From NCBI GenBank assembly GCA_937982115.1, contig CALJNE010000064.1, positions 1 to 50,683 of the forward strand: a stretch of 50,683 bases of DNA. Reading direction: 5' to 3'. This document shows, piece after piece, positions 16,140 to 26,181 of this stretch. The DNA is from an uncultured Bacteroidales bacterium. Its GTDB lineage: Bacteria; Bacteroidota; Bacteroidia; Bacteroidales; ML635J-15. Position 1 is the first letter of the stretch, and every line of letters begins with the position of its first letter. The translations under genes were made by a program, and so were the position numbers. The notes beneath the pieces are model-generated. The model was not told where the DNA came from. It ran no database searches and was given only the letters and a program-made list of their open reading frames with translations.

Positions 16140-17801
16140 ATGTTGAAGTCTTTATTCATAAAAAATTATATTTTAATTGAAGAACTAAAAATTGATTTTA
16201 GCAAAGGTTTTAATATAATTACCGGTGAAACCGGAGCCGGGAAATCAATAATTATTGATGCAATTGCTCTGTTACTTGGCAAAAGAGCAGAAACTGATGT
16301 CCTTTACGATAATCAAAAGAAATGTATCATAGAGGCTGAAATTTTTACTGATGATCAAGAAATTTTTCAAGTATTAGCAGATAATGATATTGATAAAGAC
16401 AATAATATCATATTAAGAAGAGAAATTCTTCCTCAATCCAAGTCAAGATCTTATGTAAATGATACTCCCGTTAAACTGTCAACATTAAAGGAAATAGGAG
16501 AGAAGTTAATAGATTTGCACTCTCAGCACGAAAATCTCTCTCTATCATTATATAATTACCGACTTAAAATTATTGATATTGCTGCCGGCACTATTTCTTT
16601 ACAATCAGAATATCAAAGCAAGTTTAATAAATTCAAAGAAAACAAAAAATTATTTCAAGAACTTGAAAATAGTCTTGTCGAAAAGCTTAAGGATATAGAT
16701 TATTATAAATTTCAATACGAGCAGATATCTAATGCAAAACTAAATGACGATGCAGAACTCGAAGAGTTGGAGCACAAAGCTTTAATGCTCGAGAATGCCG
16801 AAGAAATTAAAGAAAGTTTACTTAAATCTGCCGACTTGATTTATGATGGAGAAATTTCTGCTTTATCATTACTCAAAGAGGTAAAAATTTTGTTCGGCAA
16901 ATTATCTGGCAAATATCCCAAAGCTGATGAACTCAACGAACGAATTGATTCTGTTATTCATGAGTTAAAAGATATTTCTTCTATAATTTCAGTTGATGCA
17001 GAAAGCTCCGAAATAAATCCCGAATTGCTTGAGAATACAAATGCAAGAATAGATTTAATAAACAGTTTATTGATGAAACACAGGGTTTCTTCAATAAAAG
17101 AATTGAAACAAAAGGCAGAGGATTTTTTGTCATATATTACCGGTACAGAAGATATTGAAAATCAGATAAAAACTTTACAAGTAATTATTAAGTCGGATTA
17201 TTCGGAGTTAGTAAGTTTAGCAGAAGAATTGAGCAGAAAAAGGGAAGCCGTTTTCGAAAAATTTTCGGAACAAATACTTTCATCTCTGGTTTATTTGGGC
17301 ATTAAAGATGCTTTGTTTAAGGTTGTTAATAACAAAAATGCCGAGCCTGAAAGCAGTGGGTTCGATAATATAGAATTTTTATTTTCAGCAAATAAATCTG
17401 TAGAGATGCAACCGCTTTCAAAGGTAGCTTCGGGTGGTGAGTTTTCTCGCTTGATGCTGGCCTTGAAATCTTATATTGTCAAAGCTTCGGGTGTGAGTTG
17501 TGTTGTTTTCGACGAAATTGATACCGGTGTTAGTGGAGAAATAGCTCTAAAAATGGGAAATATGATGAAAGAGTTAAGTTGTGATATTCAGGTATTTGCC
17601 ATAACTCATTTGCCTCAAATTGCTGCCCTAGGAGATTATCATTTTAAGGTTTATAAAAAATCTGACAAAATAAAAACTTATACAGGTATTAAAGAACTCA
17701 AATTAGATGAAAGAATAAAAGAAATTGCCTCTATGATTGGTGGAGATAAAATCTCAACCCAAACTATAGAGACAGCTAAGTTATTACTTACAAAAAAGTA
17801 A
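16140..17801 (+). CDS. recN: DNA repair protein RecN
   Basis: 553 residues. Walker A is GETGAGKS near residue 33; coiled-coil arms span about 150-360 with two heptad-rich stretches; the signature is VASGGEFSRLMLALK; Walker B is CVVFDEIDTGVSGE; ITHLPQIAALGD follows. RecN is an SMC-like cohesin acting at double-strand breaks. ATG 16140 is chosen: it follows the porD stop by one base and gives the usual N-terminus LKSLFIKNYILIEEL. Last gene of the bamD operon; it converges with the next gene. Confidence 0.96.
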   Translation: MLKSLFIKNYILIEELKIDFSKGFNIITGETGAGKSIIIDAIALLLGKRAETDVLYDNQKKCIIEAEIFTDDQEIFQVLADNDIDKDNNIILRREILPQSKSRSYVNDTPVKLSTLKEIGEKLIDLHSQHENLSLSLYNYRLKIIDIAAGTISLQSEYQSKFNKFKENKKLFQELENSLVEKLKDIDYYKFQYEQISNAKLNDDAELEELEHKALMLENAEEIKESLLKSADLIYDGEISALSLLKEVKILFGKLSGKYPKADELNERIDSVIHELKDISSIISVDAESSEINPELLENTNARIDLINSLLMKHRVSSIKELKQKAEDFLSYITGTEDIENQIKTLQVIIKSDYSELVSLAEELSRKREAVFEKFSEQILSSLVYLGIKDALFKVVNNKNAEPESSGFDNIEFLFSANKSVEMQPLSKVASGGEFSRLMLALKSYIVKASGVSCVVFDEIDTGVSGEIALKMGNMMKELSCDIQVFAITHLPQIAALGDYHFKVYKKSDKIKTYTGIKELKLDERIKEIASMIGGDKISTQTIETAKLLLTKK

Positions 17802-17836
17802 AATTCAGCACTTTATTTCGTCACGGGTTTTATTAA

Positions 17837-18385
17837 TTATTTTGCAGGTTTAATAGAAAGAATTATTTCCAATAATTCTTTTTCCCACTTATCATAAGCT
17901 TGATCAGTGGCAAAGAATAAAAGTGCCAAAATATTGGTTTCGTCCGGGATAAGAATCATAATTGAAGTTGTCATACGGTCTTTGCTGCCATCTTCGTTTA
18001 CGTAATATCCATACCCGTCGAGAGCAGTATATGATATGCCATTATTTTCAAATGTGTTCATATCTTCTTTCCAGGTAATGTCTTTTAATAAAGTTTCAAC
18101 AACATCAAATGCATCGTTGACTATCACTGTCATTGCATCTTCTGCATAGGGGTTTTCCGATGCCCATATCATAGTTATTAATCTTGATGTTTCACCGGAA
18201 TCTTTTGGTATTAGACTTAGCAAATTGTTTTCATCAGAAATATTCCAATTTGCAGTAGGAACAGAATAGTTAATAATTGCTTTACCTTTTGAAGGAAAAC
18301 GATAAGTGTTTGTAACAGATTTTTGTGCAAATGCAAAACTAATTGTAAAAACTGCAATGATGGCTATTAAAATACTCTTTTTCAT
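17837..18385 (-). CDS. Exported protein of unknown function
   Basis: 182 residues. A clear signal peptide (MKKSILIAIIAVFTISFAFAQ) precedes a single compact alpha/beta-looking domain with ANWNIS, a central YTALDGYGYYVNEDGS hairpin and a C-terminal helix KWEKELLEIILSIKPAK. The layout recalls small PsbP/Mog1-like periplasmic domains, but I cannot assign it. It is downstream of the large T9SS protein gene on the same strand, with a TATATTTG -7-like element at 18442-18449 that would allow its own transcription. Confidence 0.75.
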   Translation of the reverse strand: MKKSILIAIIAVFTISFAFAQKSVTNTYRFPSKGKAIINYSVPTANWNISDENNLLSLIPKDSGETSRLITMIWASENPYAEDAMTVIVNDAFDVVETLLKDITWKEDMNTFENNGISYTALDGYGYYVNEDGSKDRMTTSIMILIPDETNILALLFFATDQAYDKWEKELLEIILSIKPAK

Positions 18386-18459
18386 AGTTGAAATTTTTAG
18401 TTAATAATTATTTTATTTTTAGTAACAGAGAGAAATCTTTTCAAATATAAGACCAAATT

Positions 18460-21400
18460 CTAATTAATTACATTAATTTTTATAATTTTTTCAAAATGGT
18501 TATTTTTTATCAATAAAAAGTAAATTCCTTCAGGTAAATATTTGTTTATTTCGAGATTGTTAAAATCTGAAAATACATTGAAATTTTCCAGTACCTGACC
18601 TAAAGAATTATAGATGGAAATATTATAATCTGAATTTTCTTTTGGTAAATTATTTATGAAAATTTTATTGAATTGATAATATGCAATTATTTCAAGTTCA
18701 TTATCAGCAGGATTTACGGAAGTAATTTTAGAATATGAATAACTGCCGTCGAAGTCAACTTGTTTTAAACGATAATAAATTGTTTTTCCTTCGCTGTCAA
18801 AATCTGTGTGCTTATAATCAATTTTTTGATTACTGTTACCGGCTCCAGTAATAATTGCGATATCTTTAAATAAATTGGGTGTAAATGATTTTTGTAAAAC
18901 AAAATAATCATTATTAAGTTCGGATTCTGTAGTCCAGAGAATTTCTATTTTAGACGGACTAATACGTTTTGCGGAAAACATTACAAGGCTAACCGGCAAA
19001 GTTTCGTCCTGATTGTTAAATGATATTGCCCAATCGGAAAAAGAAGTTATGTCACTGCGTTTAACGGTAACTGTTCCGCCCGATATAGATTGAGTTGCAT
19101 TGCTGTGAGTTCCGTCCGGAATGAACCAACTGCCACCGTTTCGTTTTATTATTGCATAAGCAAACGGATTAGTACTTGCACCTGAATAGCCTCTGCCATA
19201 AAGCGTAATATCTGCACTAAAATTATCAATGTTTGAAGGAGTTAATGTCCAATAACCATTATTTAAGCGATTGGTGAGAAGAGTGCCGTCAATGTATAAT
19301 CCAAGTAAAGAGATATCTTCTCCCGAATCTGCTGTAAAGTTTGCTGTTAAGGTTGGAGTTCCTGATGAATTTAAACTACTGAAATCTAATTCGAGAAGTT
19401 GAGCATTGGAGGTTGTACCAACCGGAAAATAAAAGTCGGATTGGTTGCTTACAACTCTGCTTAAATTTCCGGCTATGTATGAGTTTACAAAATTTGAGTT
19501 TCCTGTTCCTGCAACGATTGATGAATTTGAAGAATTATTGATAATAAGTGTATTTGAACCGGTAACAATAATTCCGTTATTTAATTGTAGAGTTCCGTTA
19601 ATGCTGTAATTTTGCCCAAGAGTTACTGTATTTGTGGAATTGTTTTTATCAACGGTAAGATTTATAAAACTTGAGGGCAAGCCATCACCAGGCACCTGGT
19701 TAACTCCGCCTATAAAACCATAGGAAGCATTTGAAGAATAATTTCTGGTACCTGTTACGGTTACATTTCCGGTGTTAGAGGATTGTGTTATTCCATCTGC
19801 TGCTCCGTAGAATAGAGTGCCTCCATTCTCTACGATAAAGTTCCCTGTACTTCTGACTTTGTATGTTGACGCAATTGAAAATTTTCCTCCATTCTTAATA
19901 GCAAAAGTTCCCGTTACGTAAATATCCCCACTTGAATTAGCAACATTACTGCCGGTAATATCTATGTTATAATAACTACGAGCAGCAGTTCCTCTGATTG
20001 TTTGAGTTGTTATATTGTTATTCCCAAATTGTATTGTACCGCCGGTAATATTGTATGTTCCTCCCATATCAGGTTTCGTTCCTGTTCCGGTGGTAATAAA
20101 TCTTCCGCCGGTCATTGTGAAGTTAGTTTCATCCTTACCAAAGGTATAATTTTTTGAATCAACTATTGCATTGTTTTCTATTGTTACAGTTCCGTTTATA
20201 TCCGGTGTAGCATTTGGAATGGTTTTAGTACCTGCTCCTGTAAATCTGATATTATGATATTTTACGCCTGGTCTTAAGTGTTGGTAGTTGGATGTTCCTG
20301 CAAGAGTAATTGTACCGCCGGTAATGTTGGTTTGATTACCGGTTAGTCTCGGGAATCGGATAGTTGAGGATTCACTAACTGTAGATTCGAATATATACTC
20401 ACCGCCAGACATAACTAGATCTCCAGCTCCTTGAACCTGCCTTCCCTGGGATGCAGTAGCTGCTTCGATAAGTTTACCGGAGCGAATTTCGAGTTTTCCT
20501 CCTGCTGAAATTTCCACTGTGCTTGAAGTATTTATTCTGAATTCATAATTATCATTTTCGAGTTCAATGATTAAGTTTTTAGCGGCACTTGCAGTTGGTA
20601 AAGCATTCCCGGAGTATTGATTTGAATTTCCAATGTAATGGTATGTTGCAGGATTTCCATAAGTCCTAGTGTCTGTAACTCTTATATTTCCTGTAACACC
20701 AGATGTGGTAATTCCGTCGGCATGTCCTATTTTTAGTATTCCGCCGTTAACAAGTTCAAAACTGCCGTTACCATCAACAATTTGTGTTGAGAGATTCATA
20801 CAGGAACCGTTTTCTACCCATAAGTTATTATTAACTGTTATGCCGTCGTTTAATTTCAATTCCGAATTTGTGTTATTAATTTTAATATAATCAAAAGTAG
20901 TATGTCCTGTTAATGTTTTTATTCCGGAAGTAGAATTAAACTCTACCATTCTTCCGTTAGGATTGAATGTGCCGGTACGGGTCCAGCTGCCACCAACAAA
21001 TAAATCAGATCCTGATGTATTGGAAAGACTTAATGTTCCATTTAAAACTATATCTCCGCCAACAATTAAGTCGTAGGTATGTCCATCGTCAAAAATTACT
21101 TCAGATCCGGAATCTATTATCAAATTTCCACCTAAACTCAAGTTGTTATTAAAAGCATTTATGTTTAAATTAAGTGTAGTATTATTTGAAACCTGCACAT
21201 TCCATGGATTATTCCATTCTGTAACACGAATATAAGTGCCTCCTTGAGAATATTTTAATGTACTTCCTTCTCTGAATTCCGGAGCATTATATATACTGCC
21301 GGCCTTTAAATCTAAAATTCCATTAACTTTTGCAGTAGCATAATTTATTGTAACATCAAGACCTTCAACAGTAATATTGTTTAATTCTGTTTCGGAACTG

Positions 21401-22821
21401 CCTTCGATAATAGAAGTTCCATTCAAAACAATTGTGCTTTGAGTTCCTGTGAATGTACCGTTATTTTTAAAATATCCGTTTGGCCCGATTGTAATTGTTC
21501 TTGTTCCGTTTACAATTAAAGTTCCTCCGCTTTCGATTGTTATTGAATTTACAGCAACATCAGAATTAATTGTTACAGTATGTCCGTTTTTTATAAAAAC
21601 ATGTTCACCTAAAACAGGAACATTGTTATCCCAGGTAGAATTTTCTTCCCAATTGCCTGTTTGAACAGAATTTTTTCCGAAACGCAAAACACCGTTTATG
21701 TTATTAGTTCCATCCCATTCTCCGCCATTGTATCCACCATAATAGTAAGAGCTGTTTCCATATTTGAATCTTGAAGCATAATAATAGGTACCGGGCGAAA
21801 GACTTGCATTTTTTGCGTTGTGGACATATTCATGATTATTACCGGTTTTGGAACTAAAACTTGCCGGTTTCCAGGCACTTTCGTTCCATGTTGAAGGGTC
21901 GGTGTTTGTTGTGCTGTATCCAATCCATGCAGATACATTACCTGATGGTGATGTTTGTGTAGTAATCCCATTTATATAAACCTGAGCATAAATAATAAAG
22001 TCATCTCCCGGCATCATAGTTCCTTCTGCAGGGAACTGCAGATTTACCCATTCAATAGCCCTTGGAGTATATGAATAATTTGATCCTCCGTTGTTATTGA
22101 GGTTTATTGTGAAAAAGTCAGCATTTCCATGAGAAATACTCAATCCACTGCCGGATGTGAAAACATAATATTGAACTTGCTGGTCTTTAACATTTGCAGA
22201 TCCGGGAATTTGAGCCGAATAAGATGTTCCACTGCCGGTCATGGCTACAATCGTAGAATTAGACCAGTTGTCGGTTGTATATCTTAAATAAACTCCCTGA
22301 CCGAGGCTTAAACTTGTACTGAGAGTAGCAGTAATTGTAACGTTTTCGGAAGGAATAACAGCCTCCGGATTTTGAGAAACACTCGAAACAGTAGCAATAG
22401 TTCCTTGTACTCTGAAAACAACAAATGCCGGATTTGCGGGAGGATTTCCTCCACCTCTTGTTTTAAAAACATAATTATCTGATGTACTGCTGACATTAAT
22501 GTAATATGCTTTTGTAGCACAATTCTGACAAATATTAGACGAACCTTCAACAGGAACGCCAATACTTACTTGATAATCGTCCGTAGTACTCGAAGGACCC
22601 CACTGGTTCCAGTTACCGTCCCAGCAGGTTACCAGTCTAAAATATTGATTGCCTGTGCCATTCGCTGTAGAAATCCATATTCTTGAACCACCGACACCAT
22701 CACTCCAGCAATTTGTTGTACTCCAATCATTTGTCCCAAAACCTGAACCTATGGTGCCGTTTTGAGCATTGAGAAAGTTTAAAAATAAAACTGATAATAT
22801 TATTATTACTAATCTTTTCAT
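18460..22821 (-). CDS. Very large T9SS-secreted beta-helix surface protein
   Basis: 1453 residues. After a signal peptide (ending NAQ) comes an N-terminal domain rich in Trp and Gly, then an Ig-like part (about 140-260). A long stretch (about 400-1150) has repeated short beta-strand units with motifs such as SGGTLIVNG, NGGKFSI and TITGG, typical of right-handed beta-helix or autotransporter-like adhesins. Two segments, about 685-745 and 990-1050, are clear internal duplicates (GGILKIGHADGIT and GGTLFYGAADGIT). The C-terminus has the usual LPVSLVMFSAKR-IEILWTTESELNNDYF pre-domain and a T9SS sorting domain (NISIYNSLGQV, LPEGIYFLLI). A -7-like TAAATTTG lies 30 bases upstream. Probable adhesin or matrix protein. 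Confidence 0.88.
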   Translation of the reverse strand: MKRLVIIILSVLFLNFLNAQNGTIGSGFGTNDWSTTNCWSDGVGGSRIWISTANGTGNQYFRLVTCWDGNWNQWGPSSTTDDYQVSIGVPVEGSSNICQNCATKAYYINVSSTSDNYVFKTRGGGNPPANPAFVVFRVQGTIATVSSVSQNPEAVIPSENVTITATLSTSLSLGQGVYLRYTTDNWSNSTIVAMTGSGTSYSAQIPGSANVKDQQVQYYVFTSGSGLSISHGNADFFTINLNNNGGSNYSYTPRAIEWVNLQFPAEGTMMPGDDFIIYAQVYINGITTQTSPSGNVSAWIGYSTTNTDPSTWNESAWKPASFSSKTGNNHEYVHNAKNASLSPGTYYYASRFKYGNSSYYYGGYNGGEWDGTNNINGVLRFGKNSVQTGNWEENSTWDNNVPVLGEHVFIKNGHTVTINSDVAVNSITIESGGTLIVNGTRTITIGPNGYFKNNGTFTGTQSTIVLNGTSIIEGSSETELNNITVEGLDVTINYATAKVNGILDLKAGSIYNAPEFREGSTLKYSQGGTYIRVTEWNNPWNVQVSNNTTLNLNINAFNNNLSLGGNLIIDSGSEVIFDDGHTYDLIVGGDIVLNGTLSLSNTSGSDLFVGGSWTRTGTFNPNGRMVEFNSTSGIKTLTGHTTFDYIKINNTNSELKLNDGITVNNNLWVENGSCMNLSTQIVDGNGSFELVNGGILKIGHADGITTSGVTGNIRVTDTRTYGNPATYHYIGNSNQYSGNALPTASAAKNLIIELENDNYEFRINTSSTVEISAGGKLEIRSGKLIEAATASQGRQVQGAGDLVMSGGEYIFESTVSESSTIRFPRLTGNQTNITGGTITLAGTSNYQHLRPGVKYHNIRFTGAGTKTIPNATPDINGTVTIENNAIVDSKNYTFGKDETNFTMTGGRFITTGTGTKPDMGGTYNITGGTIQFGNNNITTQTIRGTAARSYYNIDITGSNVANSSGDIYVTGTFAIKNGGKFSIASTYKVRSTGNFIVENGGTLFYGAADGITQSSNTGNVTVTGTRNYSSNASYGFIGGVNQVPGDGLPSSFINLTVDKNNSTNTVTLGQNYSINGTLQLNNGIIVTGSNTLIINNSSNSSIVAGTGNSNFVNSYIAGNLSRVVSNQSDFYFPVGTTSNAQLLELDFSSLNSSGTPTLTANFTADSGEDISLLGLYIDGTLLTNRLNNGYWTLTPSNIDNFSADITLYGRGYSGASTNPFAYAIIKRNGGSWFIPDGTHSNATQSISGGTVTVKRSDITSFSDWAISFNNQDETLPVSLVMFSAKRISPSKIEILWTTESELNNDYFVLQKSFTPNLFKDIAIITGAGNSNQKIDYKHTDFDSEGKTIYYRLKQVDFDGSYSYSKITSVNPADNELEIIAYYQFNKIFINNLPKENSDYNISIYNSLGQVLENFNVFSDFNNLEINKYLPEGIYFLLIKNNHFEKIIKINVIN

Positions 22822-22924
22822 AAAAAAATTTTTGAAATCTCTTAATTTTTCAAATTTACAAAAAAATGTTTATCCTTTTACACTATACTTTTAACAAATT
22901 ATTTGCGGAATTGTTGTATGAATC

Positions 22925-24523
22925 CTATTTCAAGAATTTATTTTTCACTTTTAACACTATCGCAATAATCAAAAAGATAAGAAATGTGTAAACCGAAAAT
23001 TTTGCAATATAGTCTCCGTATTTTGTGTAGAATGTAATTGTGGAGTTTTTGTTAATTTGTCCGTTTAGGATTTCTGCTTTCCACCAGCTTGTTTCTGAGA
23101 TGATTTGTCCTTTTTGGTCAATAAGACAACTAATGCCGGTGTTTGCACATCGTGCAATGCTTCTTCGATTTTCGATAGCTCGAAGTCTTGCAAAATTTTT
23201 ATGTTGTTTATATCCGTAGGTGTTGCCCCACCAGCCGTCATTTGTGATAATGAACAAAAGTTCAGCCCCGTTTTTGACAAAATTACTTATAAATTCTCCG
23301 AACACTGATTCATAACAAATAGCAGTTGAAGTGTAAATATTTTTAAAAGAATGGTTAAAAACACGCTGCACACTGTCGGCACTGTGAGTGCCGCTTATAC
23401 CTCCGAGATTAAATATCAGTTTATTCAAAAATCTGAATGTTTTGTGATAAGGCACTGTTTCTGCTCCAGGTACAAGTTTTATCTTATGGTAAACTCTTAT
23501 TTCTGAATTTTGACCAAACATTAAGGCAGAATTATAAAGATTGTAAAATTTATTGCTTCCATGTATTTGAAATGAGCTGCTACTTGCTTCTGTGGCATCG
23601 CTGAAAATTTCAAGCAAGACTGCTCCGGTAACAATTTCGGAAGATAGATATTCGGAGAAAATATCTCTTAATTCTCTAATATTAATGTCATCATTTAATT
23701 TATCAATCTGTACTCCGGAGTGAATAAAAGTTTCGGGTAGCAAAATGTAATCCGGATTATTTATTTCATTTGTAATAATGAGTTTTTTGATATTCAGAAT
23801 TTGCTCGGAAACCGATGAGCTGAATTTTTCTTTGTATGGGTCAATATTGGGCTGAATTATGGTTATTTTTACCGGAGCAGAGGTTTCCTTATAGGTGTAA
23901 AATTTATATAAAGAAATTATTATCGGAATTATTATGATTAAACCTGTTATTAAATAATTTCTGTTTTTTGAAGATGGATTAGGAGAGGAGATAGCATTGA
24001 AAATCAGATAATTGACCGATAATATCCATAAACTTCCGCCAAATGCTCCGGTGGTATCGTACCATTGAACTAATTTTATATTGTCGGCAAAAGCATTTCC
24101 TAAGGACATCCATGGCCATGAGAGTTGGGAGTGAGATAGAAAATATTCAATTGAAATCCAAATACTTATGAATACTAGTCCTCCAATAGTTTTTCCGAAT
24201 TTTTGTCTTGATATAAATATGAAAGGCAATGCAAAAGACATAATCAGAGCCGAAATTAATATTGCTGCAATTCCTCCAGCTATTGTGGAGTTTATAATCC
24301 AGTAAACAGAAATTATGTTCCAGATTAAGAACGCCAAAAATCCATACAAATAAAATTTAAGTTTTGCCTTTTTGTCGGAAGATTTTATGAGGTCTTCCAT
24401 TATTAACAGAACAGGCACAAAAGCTATATGTATTAAAAGCGATAATCCTGCTTGTAACCAGCTTAATCCTGCCAGAAGTCCAGAGATAATTGATAATAAA
24501 AGATATTTACGTTTTTTAAGCAT
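22925..24523 (-). CDS. lnt: Apolipoprotein N-acyltransferase
   Basis: 532 residues. The N-terminal 200 residues hold about six to seven membrane segments, followed by a nitrilase-type periplasmic domain and a final membrane helix. The expected triad is Glu near 264 (LLPETF), Lys near 345 (YHKIKLVPGAE) and Cys near 402 (TAICYESVFG). ITNDGWWGNTYGYKQH and RLRAIENRRSIARCANTG are further signatures. Lnt adds the third acyl chain to outer-membrane lipoproteins. Start and the EamA stop share one base (TAATG), so it is translationally coupled to that gene. Confidence 0.95.
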   Translation of the reverse strand: MLKKRKYLLLSIISGLLAGLSWLQAGLSLLIHIAFVPVLLIMEDLIKSSDKKAKLKFYLYGFLAFLIWNIISVYWIINSTIAGGIAAILISALIMSFALPFIFISRQKFGKTIGGLVFISIWISIEYFLSHSQLSWPWMSLGNAFADNIKLVQWYDTTGAFGGSLWILSVNYLIFNAISSPNPSSKNRNYLITGLIIIIPIIISLYKFYTYKETSAPVKITIIQPNIDPYKEKFSSSVSEQILNIKKLIITNEINNPDYILLPETFIHSGVQIDKLNDDINIRELRDIFSEYLSSEIVTGAVLLEIFSDATEASSSSFQIHGSNKFYNLYNSALMFGQNSEIRVYHKIKLVPGAETVPYHKTFRFLNKLIFNLGGISGTHSADSVQRVFNHSFKNIYTSTAICYESVFGEFISNFVKNGAELLFIITNDGWWGNTYGYKQHKNFARLRAIENRRSIARCANTGISCLIDQKGQIISETSWWKAEILNGQINKNSTITFYTKYGDYIAKFSVYTFLIFLIIAIVLKVKNKFLK

Positions 24524-25392
24524 TACTTTTTATTCACAATATAAACACCAATCATAATAATAATTGTTGCCAGAATCTGATAAAGGTTCAATTTTTCTCC
24601 GTCGAGAATGCCCCAAAATATTGCAAAAACAGGAATTATGTATGTAACTGATGAGGCGAACATTGGTCCAGACCTTGTAATTAGCTGGTTTGCAATCGAA
24701 ACCGCTACTGCAGATCCCATTAGTCCAAGAATTATTATACAGAGGGTATGAAAAATTGTGTCTGGAGAAAATTTAATGGAACTTAAATCTGTATTAAAAA
24801 AAATTACTAAACTTGTTGGTCCAATAAACAAAAATGCTAAAGAAGCAATTTCTAATCCGTTGAGATTTTTAAGAAATATACTCACCTGGTTTATATTTAT
24901 TGAATAAAGTATTGTTGCAGCCACTATATAAAGTGCAAAAAAATTCATTGTACCAAATCTGAACGGATTTTTTGATGTTATAAGCAGTGCAGCACCTGCA
25001 AGTCCTATTATTACCCCCAGCACCTGCATAAAAGAGGTTTTCTTTTTAAAGAATAATATTCCAATAATCAGGACAAAAACCGGCACTAAAGAATTTAAAA
25101 CTCCAGCAACGTTACTGTCAACTCCGGTTTGTCCGAGCGGAAATAATATTGATGGAATTAAATTTCCAATGTATGCTACCACAAGAATTGGAATAAGGTT
25201 TTTACGGGTTAATTTTTTGAGGTTTTTTATCGTAAACGGCAGCAAGAAAACAAATGCACTCATCATTCTTATGCTCGAAACCTGCCAGTACGAATATGAT
25301 TTAAGTCCTTGCTTCATCAAGATATAAGAACCGCCCCAAATCAATGAAAGCAGAAACAATAACATCCAGGATTTTAAATCTTTTTTTTCCAT
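24523..25392 (-). CDS. EamA/DMT-family transporter
   Basis: 289 residues with ten predicted membrane helices in two homologous EamA halves; the first half begins LLFLLSLIWGGSYILMKQGL and carries PLGQTGVDSNVAGVLNSLVPVFV, the second half carries GSAVAVSIANQLITRSGPMFAS. Family members export metabolites or amino acids; the substrate is not predictable. First gene of the two-gene minus-strand unit with lnt. Confidence 0.9.
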   Translation of the reverse strand: MEKKDLKSWMLLFLLSLIWGGSYILMKQGLKSYSYWQVSSIRMMSAFVFLLPFTIKNLKKLTRKNLIPILVVAYIGNLIPSILFPLGQTGVDSNVAGVLNSLVPVFVLIIGILFFKKKTSFMQVLGVIIGLAGAALLITSKNPFRFGTMNFFALYIVAATILYSININQVSIFLKNLNGLEIASLAFLFIGPTSLVIFFNTDLSSIKFSPDTIFHTLCIIILGLMGSAVAVSIANQLITRSGPMFASSVTYIIPVFAIFWGILDGEKLNLYQILATIIIMIGVYIVNKK

Positions 25393-25474
25393 TAAAAAGT
25401 GGTATAAAAATTGTTTTTTGTCAAAACTAATAAAAAAATTTTTTGTTTATAAGAATACTTAAAAATTGAAATAA

Positions 25475-26065
25475 ATGAAAAAGTATATTATCCTGATTAT
25501 TATTTTGTGTTTAAGCATTTGCGAAGCATTTTCACAGCAAAAAAAACTACCGTGGTATTACAGGGAAAGCATAAATGTTGACAGCCTTGTTAAGTACAAT
25601 CCCTATGCATTGTTTTTGCTTCCGGAAGCAACTGTTTATCCGAAATCTAAAAGGGAATTAAGACATCGTGATAAAATGGTGAATAATTTTTTGAAAGTTT
25701 ATCCGTACGCTATTGAAATTTCTCAGCTTTATCGTCAGATTGAGGATTCGCTTGCCAAGTTTAAAAATGATAAGGATAGAAAAAAATACCTCAAGGTTCG
25801 TGAGAAACAGATAATGGCACATTATAAACCGCAACTGTCGAAGTTTACTTTATCGCAAGGTGTTATGCTGGTAAAACTTCTCGATAGAGAAAGCGGCAGT
25901 ACTGCTTACGAAATGGTAGAAGAAATGAAAGGCTCGGTCAGGGCATTCTTCTGGCAGAATTTTGCTCTATTGTACGGCAATAATCTTAAACGGGAATACG
26001 ATGCTACAGGGAAAGATAAAGAATTGGAATATTTGGTGCTTAGGTATAAATCGGGGAGTTTGTAG
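25475..26065 (+). CDS. Exported DUF4294 protein
   Basis: 196 residues with a signal peptide ending AFSQ. The body is highly charged and helical (KSKRELRHRDKMVNNFLKVYPYA, LAKFKNDKDRKKYLKVREK) followed by LLDRESGSTAYEMVEEMKG and RAFFWQNFALLYGNNLKREY, the pattern of the DUF4294 family of Bacteroidota. Function unknown; probably periplasmic. It is divergent from the EamA gene, 82 bases away. Its stop codon lies at the beginning of a TTAG microsatellite. Confidence 0.82.
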   Translation: MKKYIILIIILCLSICEAFSQQKKLPWYYRESINVDSLVKYNPYALFLLPEATVYPKSKRELRHRDKMVNNFLKVYPYAIEISQLYRQIEDSLAKFKNDKDRKKYLKVREKQIMAHYKPQLSKFTLSQGVMLVKLLDRESGSTAYEMVEEMKGSVRAFFWQNFALLYGNNLKREYDATGKDKELEYLVLRYKSGSL

Positions 26066-26121
26066 TTAGTTAGTTAGTTAGTCAGTCAGTTAGTTAGATA
26101 GTCAGTTAGTTAGTTAGTTGG
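26063..26121 (+). repeat. (TTAG)n-type tetranucleotide repeat at a gene end
   Basis: About 15 degenerate TTAG/TCAG units begin at the TAG stop of the DUF4294 gene and pass into a short GTGTGTGTG run. A four-base unit rotates through the frames, so TAG appears in all three. Confidence 0.9.
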
Positions 26122-26181
26122 TGTGTGTGTGATTGTGATTTTTTTTGAGAGTGGAGATGAAATTTAGTGAAATAAAGATTT

